Below, in pieces: positions 1-8,749 of a stretch of 64,000 nt of DNA. The notes under the pieces are model-generated. The model ran no database searches. It was not told the origin of the DNA and worked only from the letters and a program-made list of their open reading frames with translations. Position 1 is the stretch's first letter; every line of letters starts with the position of its first letter. A program made the position numbers and the translations under genes. Origin of the DNA: Spongiivirga citrea (lineage in GTDB: Bacteria > Bacteroidota > Bacteroidia > Flavobacteriales > Flavobacteriaceae); the NCBI RefSeq assembly GCF_010671565.1, contig NZ_JAABOQ010000001.1:62001-126000 (forward strand), read 5' to 3'.

Positions 1-2172
1 TATCAGCTGTTGCCAATAACTCGATCACTTTTGGTGTTCCTCCTGAAAGAGGACCATCAACAACACCCGTAATTATTAAGGCTGCTGGTACGATTGGCAC
101 AACTCCTGGATACGGATTGGTTGCTGTAGCATTATCGGTAGCACCATCTAATGCATCGCGTCCACTATATATCCAATTATCTAAGATGAATGTTGATCCA
201 TCAGGGCCCGTATTTTCTTTTCTAAATGCCCAGCCATCTGTATATTCCCATGCTTGACCTGAGCCATCCACAGCGATATCACCAAAGACATCGATTACTT
301 CACCATCTTTAAATAGCTCCACTGCATCGTCACCGTTAATAGCTGCAGCACCTGAAATAAAGTTTGGTGCAAATCCGAAGAAAGTTGTAAAACCAGTTTC
401 TTCAGTAGCAATGTATAATTTATCACCTGTAGTAGCCGATCCTGTAAAGGCAAATTCTTGCCCGTCAGTTCCGCCACCGTTGTTTGCAGAACCAAAGCCA
501 TAAATACTTAGGTCAGCAATATCAGCTAGTACTTCTAATTCGATTGCTTTTGGAGTTCCACCTGTAAGAGGCCCATCAAAAACACCATTAATTCTTAATG
601 CTGGTGCTTCAACTGGATCCATTTCAATTGGGAAAGGATTGGCTGCAGTCGCATTTGTTGTTTCACCATCTAATGCATTAGGACCACTAAATGTCCAGTT
701 TACTATTGTGAAGTTTGAGCCATCAGGACCTGTATCAGCAACGCGATAGGCCCAACCGTCAGTATACTCCCAAGCTTGACCTGAACCGTCAACGGCAATA
801 TCACCAAAGACATCGATTACTTCACCATCTTGAAATAATTCAACTGCATCATCACCATTTATGGCAGCAGCACCAGAAATAAAGTTTGGTGTGAACCCGA
901 AGAATGAAACAAAACCAGGCTCTTCGGTAGCGATATATAATTTATCACCAGCAACAGCCGATCCTGTAAATGCAAATTCTTGTCCGTCAGTTCCGCCTCC
1001 ATTGTTAGCAGAACCAAAACCGTAGATACTTAAGTCAGCTATATCAGCTAATACTTCTAGCTCAATGGCTTTTGGAGTTCCACCAGTAAGTGGACCGTCA
1101 AAAACACCATTAATTCTTAATGCTGGTCCCGCAACAGGAGTCACGGCAATAGGAAAAGGATTCGTCGCAGTCGCATTATCAGTTTGACCATCTAAGGCAT
1201 CGCGACCACTAAAAGTCCAATTATCAATGTTAAATGCATTAGCATCTGGTCCTGTGTTGTCTTTTCTCTTGGCCCAACCATCGGTATATTCCCATGCTTG
1301 ACCTGAACCATCAACACTAATATCTCCAAATACATCAACTACTTCACCATCTTTAAACAATTCGATAGCATCATCTCCATTTATAGCAGCAGCGTTTGTT
1401 GTAAAGTTCGGCTCAAATCCGAAAAAGATATTAAAGTTGACTGTTTCTGTAGCTATATAAATATAGTCACCAGCCGTAGCTGATCCTGTAAATGCAAATT
1501 CCTGTCCGTCAGTTCCGCCGCCGTTATTAGCTGAACCAAAACCGTAGATACTTAAATCTGCTACGTCATTTATTACAAAAATTTCAATTGCCTTTGGCGT
1601 ACCTCCGGTTAAAGTAGCATCGACAACCCCAGTAATCTTCAAATCTGAAGCAACTGCTGGTGGTGTATATGTTCCGATAGGGAATGGTGTTGTAGCCGTG
1701 GCATTATCCACTTGACCGTCCATTGCATCTCTTCCACTAAATGTCCAATTTCCTATTGTGAAATTAGCCCCATCCGGACCTGAACCAGCAGTTCTATATG
1801 CCCAACCGTCTGTATACTCCCAAGCTTGACCAGAACCGTCAACAGCAATATCTCCGAATATATCAACTACATTTCCATTGAAAAATAATTCAACTGCATC
1901 ATCTCCATTAATTCCAGCCGCACCGGATGTAAAGTTTGGTGTAATTCCGAAAAAAGTATTTACACCAGGAACTTCTGTCGCGATATAAATAAAATCACCT
2001 TTGGTTGCAGTTCCTGTAAATGCGAACTCTTGTCCATCAGTTCCGCCTCCATTGTTAGCAGAACCAAAACCATAAGCACTTAAATCAGCAATATCTGCCG
2101 TGGCATATAATTCAATAAGCTTTGGTGTTCCACCAGTTAGTGGTCCATCAAAAACACCCGTAATAATTAAAC
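1..2172 (-). repeat. Tandem repeats of about 520 bp inside the endonuclease gene
   Basis: Five repeat starts are visible at about 2172, 1645, 1125, 600 and 85, reading down the minus strand. Each begins with a motif like ITGVFDGPLTGGTPK and contains FGSANNGGGTDGQEFAFTG, INGDDAVELF and GSGQAWEYTDGWA. The third and fourth units are especially alike at DNA level, sharing long runs around 1060-1130 and 540-605, which points to recent unit duplication or homogenisation. The array continues past base 1, so the copy number is unknown. Confidence 0.85.
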
Positions 2173-3283
2173 CAGCGTCTCCTGTTACCGGAGGTGTAGT
2201 ATCTTCTAAAGTAGTTACATTAGCCACATTGCTTTCCGCAGAAGCATTAAAAGCAGCATCAACAGCTTTTACGGTAAATGTATAGGCTGTATTAGCAGTT
2301 AAATTACTTACTGTATAGCTAGTAGTAGTTGATGTATCAACCAAAGTTGTACCGTTGAAAATTTGATATGAAGTTACACCTACATTATCCGTTGCTGCAT
2401 CCCACGTTAAGTCAACCGTCGTTTGAGTCACATTGGAGGCTACAAGGTTTGCTGGCGCACTTGGTGCTTCAACATCTGTTGATCCGCCATTTCCAAAACG
2501 ATCTTCGGCTTGTGGTCCTCCCCAAATACTAGTTGCAAAAGCTGGATTATCAATAAAAGGATTTCTATTTCCCTGAATTCCTGCAACCACATTATTTCTT
2601 TGAATTTCGAAAGCAGAAACTGGATCTTCAACATTCCATTGTAAAAGAATATCCGGCATCTCCGGGCTAAAAGTAGTCGATCCGTTTGCTACTCTTATAG
2701 CGGCGCAACGTTCTCCCCATCGTGTATACATAAACATCATCATACGCGCTACATCACCTCTCCATTCATCACCAGGATACCAACCTCCATTTACTCTAGC
2801 GGCTATTCCACTTCCTGCAGTAAAGGCTAAATTGCTTCTTGAAGAGTTTTGGCCAATATCGGATGGTCTTAAATGATGTGCGTCAGAACCTGGTCCTTCT
2901 GAACCAAGATTTGGTTGACCTAAGGAACGTGGATAGGTGTGTTCACGATTCCATTGACCAGTGCTGCCGCCATTATTATTGGCATCGCGGCTTCGGTCCG
3001 TCATTAAGTTACCATCATTGTCATTCGATCCGTAAATAAGCAAAACATTGTTGTTGTTTGCTGGGTCAAGATCGCTCTGTTGCAATGTGTTCCAAACACC
3101 AGGGGTGTATGAAAGCTCTACCGCTTGAGTAGTCGTAATCAAATTTGCGAGTGCCGTCTTAAGGGCCTCTCCGCTTTGATTAATGTTTGTTCCGTTGTAA
3201 TATGCTGGCACTTGAGCGAACAGAAATCCGCTAAGAAATAGCATGCTCAACGTTAACAACTTGTTGGGTAATTTTGTTTTCAT
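1..3283 (-). CDS. Secreted endonuclease I with fibronectin III and tandem repeat domains (3' end outside window)
   Basis: The minus strand is open from an ATG at 3283 to the window edge, at least 1094 residues. A signal peptide (MKTKLPNKLLTLSMLFLSG, ending FAQ) is followed by an endonuclease I domain at about residues 25-260. Its hallmarks are NREHTYPRS, SDAHHLRPSD, GDEWRGDVARMMMFMYTRWG and GNRNPFID, with His residues expected to bind metal and act in catalysis. A fibronectin type III domain follows at about residues 268-355. After it come four full copies and part of a fifth of a roughly 173-residue repeat containing ADLSxYGFGSANNGGGTDGQ and INGDDAxELF. The repeats resemble lamin-tail-like domains, but that assignment is tentative. 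Extracellular DNA or RNA degradation is expected from the family. A C-terminal type IX secretion signal may lie beyond base 1. Confidence 0.9.
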   Translation of the reverse strand, partial: MKTKLPNKLLTLSMLFLSGFLFAQVPAYYNGTNINQSGEALKTALANLITTTQAVELSYTPGVWNTLQQSDLDPANNNNVLLIYGSNDNDGNLMTDRSRDANNNGGSTGQWNREHTYPRSLGQPNLGSEGPGSDAHHLRPSDIGQNSSRSNLAFTAGSGIAARVNGGWYPGDEWRGDVARMMMFMYTRWGERCAAIRVANGSTTFSPEMPDILLQWNVEDPVSAFEIQRNNVVAGIQGNRNPFIDNPAFATSIWGGPQAEDRFGNGGSTDVEAPSAPANLVASNVTQTTVDLTWDAATDNVGVTSYQIFNGTTLVDTSTTTSYTVSNLTANTAYTFTVKAVDAAFNASAESNVANVTTLEDTTPPVTGDAGLIITGVFDGPLTGGTPKLIELYATADIADLSAYGFGSANNGGGTDGQEFAFTGTATKGDFIYIATEVPGVNTFFGITPNFTSGAAGINGDDAVELFFNGNVVDIFGDIAVDGSGQAWEYTDGWAYRTAGSGPDGANFTIGNWTFSGRDAMDGQVDNATATTPFPIGTYTPPAVASDLKITGVVDATLTGGTPKAIEIFVINDVADLSIYGFGSANNGGGTDGQEFAFTGSATAGDYIYIATETVNFNIFFGFEPNFTTNAAAINGDDAIELFKDGEVVDVFGDISVDGSGQAWEYTDGWAKRKDNTGPDANAFNIDNWTFSGRDALDGQTDNATATNPFPIAVTPVAGPALRINGVFDGPLTGGTPKAIELEVLADIADLSIYGFGSANNGGGTDGQEFAFTGSAVAGDKLYIATEEPGFVSFFGFTPNFISGAAAINGDDAVELFQDGEVIDVFGDIAVDGSGQAWEYTDGWAYRVADTGPDGSNFTIVNWTFSGPNALDGETTNATAANPFPIEMDPVEAPALRINGVFDGPLTGGTPKAIELEVLADIADLSIYGFGSANNGGGTDGQEFAFTGSATTGDKLYIATEETGFTTFFGFAPNFISGAAAINGDDAVELFKDGEVIDVFGDIAVDGSGQAWEYTDGWAFRKENTGPDGSTFILDNWIYSGRDALDGATDNATATNPYPGVVPIVPAALIITGVVDGPLSGGTPKVIELLATAD

Positions 3284-3385
3284 TTGTGTGCTTAAAAAAT
3301 TAATAGTCCGGCAATGTAAGGACATTTTAGCGTTTTAACATCAAGGAGTTATTACCAAAATATTAACAATAAAAACTATTGCTAT

Positions 3386-3404
3386 ATGCCTATTAATAAG
3401 GCAT
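3386..3404 (-). terminator. Weak candidate terminator after the biosynthetic operon
   Basis: The inverted repeat ATGCCT/AGGCAT with a 7-nt loop lies 34 bp past the phosphopantetheinyl transferase stop. Read on the minus strand, a short T-rich run follows about ten bases later. The stem is only 6 bp and the T-run is displaced, so this is a tentative call. Confidence 0.35.
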
Positions 3405-3437
3405 TATATCGATTAAATTAGGAGTCCAAATATCATT

Positions 3438-4034
3438 TTAAAATGCCACTGCGTAAGCCGCATACTCTCCATGATGAGTTAAAGAAATTTGATGTTCTTT
3501 CTTTGAACCATCCATAAATAAAAAAGGAATTCCTAATTCATTTTTCCCAATTGACAGACAGTGTTTTGGTTTGTTTAGATGTTTTGAGATAAAATCTAAA
3601 ACTGCCGTCTTTGTATATACGTTTTGTATGGAGTATTGGTTGCTAGGTAGTTGAATCGTATGACTAAATAGTTTCTTTGAAAATTGATTCATGCTTTTAG
3701 CTACTGAAACTACTCTACATTCGTTTACTTCAATTTCAACCATATAGCTAAATGAATCAATTGATACCAATAAATCAATTGGTTCTTTTACACCATCCTT
3801 TAATTGAAGGTGAATTCTTTTAGGGTTTAAAAACCGGTTTCTGGTTTCACGAACATATGCTTTGTAGGCTGCTTCCTTGACGCTCCAGTAAATACATGCC
3901 ATTTTATGAGGATATTCATTTGCAAGTATATATTCCTTCTCATGCAGATTGAAGGTTTTATCCATAAAACGCGGTCTATTGTAGCTACCGTCCAATTGAG
4001 CTTGTTGAAAATCGACCACATCATTACCAATCAT
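3438..4034 (-). CDS. 4'-phosphopantetheinyl transferase superfamily protein
   Basis: This 198-residue protein is predicted to move 4'-phosphopantetheine from CoA to a serine of a carrier protein, most likely the ACP encoded immediately upstream. Visible motifs are IGNDVVD at residues 2-8, with the Mg-binding Asp, and the signature W50-S-V-K53-E54-A-A-Y-K58. It sits last in the minus-strand cluster, and its ATG overlaps the ACP stop by 4 bp, implying translational coupling. A private transferase beside an atypical ACP suggests that the cluster runs independently of primary fatty acid synthesis. The family call is firm; the partner is inferred from position. Confidence 0.9.
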   Translation of the reverse strand: MIGNDVVDFQQAQLDGSYNRPRFMDKTFNLHEKEYILANEYPHKMACIYWSVKEAAYKAYVRETRNRFLNPKRIHLQLKDGVKEPIDLLVSIDSFSYMVEIEVNECRVVSVAKSMNQFSKKLFSHTIQLPSNQYSIQNVYTKTAVLDFISKHLNKPKHCLSIGKNELGIPFLFMDGSKKEHQISLTHHGEYAAYAVAF

Positions 4035-4285
4035 TTTTCCGCCAATTTCTGTTCAATAACCTCTAAAGACGATTTTACCGTTAGCATTTTGTCCATATCA
4101 TCATTTTCGATCATTATATCAAACTCATCCTCCACATCTAATGCCACGTCAATCAAGTTAGCTGAATTGATCTTAAGGTCATTTATGAAATCAGTTTCTT
4201 CTGATATAGTCGAAAAAGCTTCTTTGTTTTGAACATAAGGCTCAACAATAGTTTTTAACTTTTCTAATAAATTGGTGTCGCTCAT
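4031..4285 (-). CDS. Acyl carrier protein of the biosynthetic cluster
   Basis: This is an 84-residue acidic, mostly helical protein with the carrier-protein fold. The phosphopantetheine site is expected at Ser41 in LKINSANLID. Canonical ACPs have Asp-Ser-Leu here, so the Asn-Ser-Ala form is unusual. The C-terminal half, from VALDVEDEFDIMIEND onward, matches the helix II-III region of ACPs. It overlaps the transferase by 4 bp and its start codon shares one base with the ketosynthase stop, so it belongs to a tightly packed operon. It probably carries the acyl chain built by the neighbouring enzymes. Confidence 0.88.
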   Translation of the reverse strand: MSDTNLLEKLKTIVEPYVQNKEAFSTISEETDFINDLKINSANLIDVALDVEDEFDIMIENDDMDKMLTVKSSLEVIEQKLAEK

Positions 4286-5559
4286 TAGCTATGATTATAT
4301 CTTTTAAAAATAAGACAACCATTTACATCACCAAAACCAAAACTTGCTTTTGCAACTATGTCGACATCTAATTCTTTCATTTTGGTTGGCACAGAAGTTG
4401 AATTAATCATAGCTTCAATATCTGGATGTATATCTTCACAATTCGCATTCGGAAAAACGAATTGTTCTTTTATTTGAAGAACAGAAGCTACGCTTTCTAA
4501 AGCTCCGGATGCGCTTAAACCATGACCTACCAAGCTCTTTAAAGAATTAATCGGTGGGAAATTATCTTTAGTAAATTCAAGTGCTTCTTTCCAGTTTTGT
4601 ACTTCAATAGAATCTTTTTTAGTAGCGGTTAAATGACCATTTATTGTTGAAATATCTTGAGCATTAATGCCTGCATTTTTTACCGCAGTTTTAATACAAC
4701 GTTGCACTGCTTCATTATTCGGTGCGGTTAATGACCCTCCGTTGCGCTGAGCGCCACAATTAACATGGCCGCCTAACAATTCGGCATAAATAGTAGCACC
4801 TCTTTCTAAAGCACTATCCAGTGTTTCTAGCATTAAAGCTCCTGCTCCACTTCCGGGTACAAATCCGTTGGCGGATTCACTCATAGGTCTTGAAGCTTTT
4901 TCTGGTTGATCATTAAACTTATATGCACATACTTTCATTGCATCGAAGCCTCCCCAGATATATGGACCGCTATCTGAAGTACTTCCCGTTAAAACTTTAG
5001 TAGCTCGACCCGATTGAATCAGGTCATAACCCATTAAAATACTTTCAGCTCCCGTTGTACAGGCCGACGAATTAGTGGTTACCTGACCGCCTGCACCTAA
5101 AATTCCTGATAAATATGCGCTTACTCCACTATTCATTACCTGAATGGCTACACTGCTTCCTAATCGACGTACGTTCTTTTCATCTACCTTATAAATAGCT
5201 TCCCTAAACTTGTCAATTCCCGAAGTCCCAGCACCAAAAATGATACTCATATCCCAATCTACTTCATCAGCATTTATCTTGAGACCAGCGTCCTTAAAGG
5301 CATCAATACCAGCTATTACGCCATACAAAATTCCCGTGCTATTGAAACCTCGCAATTGCAACCGAGTAAGGTACTCCTCCTTCATTAGATCAGAAATAAT
5401 AGGTTCGCCAGCAACTTGACAAGAAAACTGTAGTTCTTCTAATACCTTAGAATGCCTAATTCCAGAACTCCCATTTTTCAGAGCATTCGTGAATGCGTCT
5501 AAACCAACTCCATTTGGAGAAACGACGCCAAGACCAGTTATTACAACTCTTTTTCTCAT
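4285..5559 (-). CDS. Beta-ketoacyl-ACP synthase (KAS II/FabF type)
   Basis: This 424-residue decarboxylating condensing enzyme has the full Cys-His-His triad: Cys167 in NSSACTTGAES, His309 in NGHLTATKKDS and His346 in KSLVGHGLSASGALE, with Lys341. The N-terminal RVVITGLGVVSPNG is typical of FabF. The second triad motif has NGHLTAT where FabF usually has GTST, as in secondary-metabolism ketosynthases. No chain length factor is encoded nearby, so it should act as a homodimer elongating acyl-ACP. It lies two bases from the dehydratase gene. The enzyme class is certain; chain length and substrate are unknown. Confidence 0.92.
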   Translation of the reverse strand: MRKRVVITGLGVVSPNGVGLDAFTNALKNGSSGIRHSKVLEELQFSCQVAGEPIISDLMKEEYLTRLQLRGFNSTGILYGVIAGIDAFKDAGLKINADEVDWDMSIIFGAGTSGIDKFREAIYKVDEKNVRRLGSSVAIQVMNSGVSAYLSGILGAGGQVTTNSSACTTGAESILMGYDLIQSGRATKVLTGSTSDSGPYIWGGFDAMKVCAYKFNDQPEKASRPMSESANGFVPGSGAGALMLETLDSALERGATIYAELLGGHVNCGAQRNGGSLTAPNNEAVQRCIKTAVKNAGINAQDISTINGHLTATKKDSIEVQNWKEALEFTKDNFPPINSLKSLVGHGLSASGALESVASVLQIKEQFVFPNANCEDIHPDIEAMINSTSVPTKMKELDVDIVAKASFGFGDVNGCLIFKRYNHS

Positions 5560-5561
5560 TT

Positions 5562-5993
5562 TTATTGGAAAATCATACCTGATATAAAACCGTTACACAC
5601 CTCTTCTCCTTCTTCATTAGTCATAGTAACGTGGCATTTTAATTTTCCAAATCTAAAATATTCCTTTGTTGATGTTACTATCACTTTTTCGTCTGGTAAG
5701 ACCGGGTTTAAAAAATGAATATCAGTGCTTGTCATTGCAATTTTAGGATTCTCACCAAGCTTATCGCCCATTAAAAAAATACCCAAACAGACGACGCCAA
5801 TTTGAGCCATACACTCTGTCAAAATTACCCCAGGAGTAATCGGATTTCCTTTGAAATGCCCATCATAAAAAGGCATATTTCTTTTAAAAAGATAGGAGCC
5901 TGTAATTTCATTTTCTGATATTGAACTCAATTCGTCAACAAAAAGAAAAGGATCACTATACGGTAATTTTGAGATAATTTCTTGTGCGCTCAT
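5562..5993 (-). CDS. FabZ/FabA-like 3-hydroxyacyl-ACP dehydratase
   Basis: This 143-residue single hotdog domain carries the FabZ-type signature GHFKGNPITPGVILTE, with catalytic His46 and Glu60. It should dehydrate 3-hydroxyacyl-ACP to trans-2-enoyl-ACP. The N-terminal PYSDPFLFVDEL corresponds to the usual FabZ motif PHRxPFLxVD. It lies between the ketosynthase (2-bp gap) and the reductase (1-bp gap), so the three genes are almost certainly cotranscribed. Housekeeping fabZ is normally elsewhere, so this copy is probably pathway-specific. Confidence 0.9.
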   Translation of the reverse strand: MSAQEIISKLPYSDPFLFVDELSSISENEITGSYLFKRNMPFYDGHFKGNPITPGVILTECMAQIGVVCLGIFLMGDKLGENPKIAMTSTDIHFLNPVLPDEKVIVTSTKEYFRFGKLKCHVTMTNEEGEEVCNGFISGMIFQ

Positions 5994-5994
5994 T

Positions 5995-6792
5995 TTAAGA
6001 TATATGTTCGCCTCCGTCGACTTTTATAATGGTACCATTAATCCACGCTGCTTCTTTCTTACACAATAAATAAGCCCCATTTGCCACATCTTCTGGTCTT
6101 GTCAAGCGATTAAAAGGATTACGTTTTTTCGTATGTTCAATTAACTCCTCTGATCCTGAAATCATTCTTAATGAAGTTGTATCAGTTACTCCAGCTTGAA
6201 TACAGTTGGCTCGTATTCCTTTTGATGCGAATTCTAATGCGATATTTCTGGTGATCGCTTCTAAAGCTGACTTTGCTGCTGATACTGCTGCATAATTCTT
6301 CCAGGCTTTTTGACTGCCTTCACTTGTAAAACTAACTACACGCGCATCTTGTGAGAACAATTCATTATCACTAATTGATTTTACCCAATCATATAAACTA
6401 ATTGCCATTGCATCAATAGTGATTTTAAAATCATCATTAGCCAAGGTCGTGGTCTCATCTGAAAGCATTGGCTTTAAATTTCCCTTTGCGATGCTATGAA
6501 TAAGTACTTTAACACTAATATTTTTGTCTACAAACTGTTGAATAACTTCTTGTCGCTTTTCAACATTTGTAGCATCAATATTAAAACTTAAAAGCTCAAC
6601 TCCTTCTTCTTTTATCTTCTGGAAATTGTTTTCAATTTCCGTCATTTGGGTGCGCGCATTTCTATGAACAATACAAACCTGTAGGCCGTGTTGAGCAAGT
6701 TTTAATGCAGTTGCATAACCAAGACCTGTACTGCCCCCAAGTATTACAGCCCAGTTGTTCGTGTTTTCAGAATTGAATTCAGATGATTTCAA
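5995..6792 (-). CDS. Short-chain dehydrogenase of the FabI/FabL enoyl-ACP reductase type
   Basis: This is a 265-residue Rossmann-fold SDR. The nucleotide motif is GGSTGLGYA at residues 19-27. The catalytic pair is Tyr167-x6-Lys174 (YAAVSAAK), the spacing of FabI and FabL enoyl-ACP reductases, whereas ketoreductases have Tyr-x3-Lys. HSIAKG near residue 99 also recalls the FabI HSIA motif, and the C-terminus ends in INGTIIKVDGGE. It should reduce the enoyl-ACP made by the dehydratase. No separate ketoreductase is visible in the cluster, so either primary FabG serves or this enzyme does both steps. A 185-bp gap separates it from the polyketide synthase gene upstream. Confidence 0.85.
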   Translation of the reverse strand: MKSSEFNSENTNNWAVILGGSTGLGYATALKLAQHGLQVCIVHRNARTQMTEIENNFQKIKEEGVELLSFNIDATNVEKRQEVIQQFVDKNISVKVLIHSIAKGNLKPMLSDETTTLANDDFKITIDAMAISLYDWVKSISDNELFSQDARVVSFTSEGSQKAWKNYAAVSAAKSALEAITRNIALEFASKGIRANCIQAGVTDTTSLRMISGSEELIEHTKKRNPFNRLTRPEDVANGAYLLCKKEAAWINGTIIKVDGGEHIS

Positions 6793-6977
6793 GGTGTGTA
6801 TTAATTTATTTCTAAGATAGTGAGTATCCAGTTATTTTAATGATTGATAGCGTGTTAAATACACTATTGATTTATGCTGGCAGTTAGATTGATTTCTATA
6901 AAATTTTTAGTCAATGGATTCTCGGTACTTTTTAATCTTACTATCGTTCGATTAAAACACTCGAATTGACATTTCGT

Positions 6978-8030
6978 CTACCATTTTAGCAAAATACGCT
7001 GTGCTGTGAAACCAGGCCCGAAACTCAACATAAGTCCAATATCATTTTTATTCAAGTCTCTTTCTAAAAATCGTTCTAACACATATAAAACCGTAGCACT
7101 TGACATATTGCCAAATTGCCTAAGAACGTCTTTTGTATCATCAATATTCTTTCCCATATCAGTAAACAACCCCTCTACAGTTTTAACGATCTTCTTACCA
7201 CCAGGATGGAATATTAAATGATTGACTGCTTCTATATCCAAATTATTCTCTTTCAAAAATGGGTGAATAATATCATCAAAATGAGCAGCGATATGTTCAG
7301 GCACCTCTTTGTCCAACACCATTTTCAAACCCGAATTTACCAGATCAAAACCCATATAATGTTGTGCATCGTAAAAGTGATACATACTTTCAGCAATTAC
7401 TTCGGGACCTTTATCATCATCATGCGAGCTCATTAAAACACAGGCTGCTCCATCGCCAAAAATGGCAGCGCTGACCACATTAGCCATCGAATAATCATCA
7501 AGTTGGAAAGTAGCTGTTGGTGCTTCAACGGCGACTACAGCAGCTCGTTTTCCTGGATTTGCTTTCAAGAAATTCTTTGCATATATCATTCCTGAGATTC
7601 CAGCAACGCAGCCCATTTCAGTAACCGGTAAACGCACTACATCTTGCCGCATCTTTAGATCGTTTATTAGAAAGGCATCAAGTGATGGGATCATAATACC
7701 TGTACAGCTTACCGTGATTAAAAAATCAATATCTGTTGGCTTCCAATTGGCTTTGCTAAGGCTTTTTTCAAGACAAGATTTACCTAGCTTGATTACTTCT
7801 TTACGATATACCTCATTTTTGTCTTGAAATGAAGTTTTAGTAACGACTTCCTCAGGTTTCATGATCGAGTATCTTCTGTCGACCGCAGCATTCTCAAAAA
7901 TCTTTTTCACCTTTCGTTTAAATCGATCGTCCTGACCCTCTAGCCAGCCCTCCATCAATTCAATAATATCTTGAGTAGGCCTTGTATTTTCTGGTACCTG
8001 GGTAGCTACTGCTTTAATTTTTACACTCAT
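6978..8030 (-). CDS. Type III polyketide synthase (chalcone/alkylresorcinol synthase family)
   Basis: This 350-residue enzyme has the complete type III PKS triad: Cys141 in TEMGCVAGISG, His275 in HLIFHPGGKK and Asn308 in FGNMSSATVL. The family extends an acyl starter with malonyl-CoA and cyclises the chain to a pyrone or resorcinol. Bacterial members often take fatty acyl starters, from CoA or directly from ACP. A ketosynthase-dehydratase-reductase-ACP set just downstream suggests that the starter is a purpose-made acyl-ACP. The start overlaps the methyltransferase stop by 4 bp. The class is certain; starter and product are inferred. Confidence 0.93.
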   Translation of the reverse strand: MSVKIKAVATQVPENTRPTQDIIELMEGWLEGQDDRFKRKVKKIFENAAVDRRYSIMKPEEVVTKTSFQDKNEVYRKEVIKLGKSCLEKSLSKANWKPTDIDFLITVSCTGIMIPSLDAFLINDLKMRQDVVRLPVTEMGCVAGISGMIYAKNFLKANPGKRAAVVAVEAPTATFQLDDYSMANVVSAAIFGDGAACVLMSSHDDDKGPEVIAESMYHFYDAQHYMGFDLVNSGLKMVLDKEVPEHIAAHFDDIIHPFLKENNLDIEAVNHLIFHPGGKKIVKTVEGLFTDMGKNIDDTKDVLRQFGNMSSATVLYVLERFLERDLNKNDIGLMLSFGPGFTAQRILLKW

Positions 8031-8749
8031 TTAGTGTTTCCTGTTTTTATAATCCATAGGTAACGAAAAGCCCATTTCCACTGAATTGAATATGTTTTTA
8101 ATTTGAGTTTTCTTGAAATTGACTGTAACTCCTCTTTTTTGAATCCTCTTAAAATAGAGGTTAATCCGTCTGCTTTAGAAATTGGCCCTAACTTAAAAAC
8201 CCAGCTGTATAGTTTAAATAAATGATAGGCAATTCCGCTTCTCTGTAAATCATTTACAATAACCGATATCGATGCATTTTGACACATTACTCTCATTAGG
8301 TCAGATATCTCATCATCCTTAAAATGATGGAGTGTCAAAGTACATAGGGCAATGTCATACTTCAATTTTCCGAACTCCTCATCAAAAACATTAATGACAT
8401 TATAGTTAAGATTGTCAAAGTTGCTTGACAATTCTTTAGCAATATCTATAGCATACGGATTGGCATCAATGCCTAGTAACTCAACATTCAAGTTCTGTTT
8501 TTTTGCCATTTTCGCTAAAGAACGGAGCATATCACCATTACCGCAACCTACATCAACTATTGTAACATGCTTGTTAGTCGAGATTGATCCTAAAATTGTT
8601 TTAACCGCTTTTATAGAAATGCGATTACCGCCTAGCATCTGATTTACAACAGCTATTTCCTCTAGAGTCTGTTCTAATTCCTCGCCAAACAACTCAAAAT
8701 TATCCAGCTCTTCTTCAGCATCAATTCGGTTTTTAACTGATATCATCAT
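8027..8749 (-). CDS. Class I SAM-dependent methyltransferase
   Basis: This 240-residue protein has motif I as VDVGCGNG at residues 65-72, followed by LLGIDANPYAI (the acidic ribose-binding strand) and LCTLTLHHF (motif III region). It is coupled by ATGA overlaps to the type III PKS downstream and the FAD oxidoreductase upstream. The likely role is O- or C-methylation of the polyketide product. By arrangement it resembles the synthase-methyltransferase-flavoprotein logic of the Streptomyces srs phenolic lipid operon, although the methyltransferase families differ. The substrate is inferred from context only. Confidence 0.85.
   Translation of the reverse strand: MMISVKNRIDAEEELDNFELFGEELEQTLEEIAVVNQMLGGNRISIKAVKTILGSISTNKHVTIVDVGCGNGDMLRSLAKMAKKQNLNVELLGIDANPYAIDIAKELSSNFDNLNYNVINVFDEEFGKLKYDIALCTLTLHHFKDDEISDLMRVMCQNASISVIVNDLQRSGIAYHLFKLYSWVFKLGPISKADGLTSILRGFKKEELQSISRKLKLKTYSIQWKWAFRYLWIIKTGNTK

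Noticed and set aside
1-2172. Regularly spaced near-identical repeats considered as a CRISPR array or insertion sequence
   Set aside because: The spacing is about 520 bp and the repeats are in frame within one long protein; they are coding domain repeats.
6793-6977. Possible extra gene or promoter between the type III PKS and SDR genes
   Set aside because: No open frame of note and no TAnnTTTG on the minus strand; only a weak mismatched dyad near 6847-6867.
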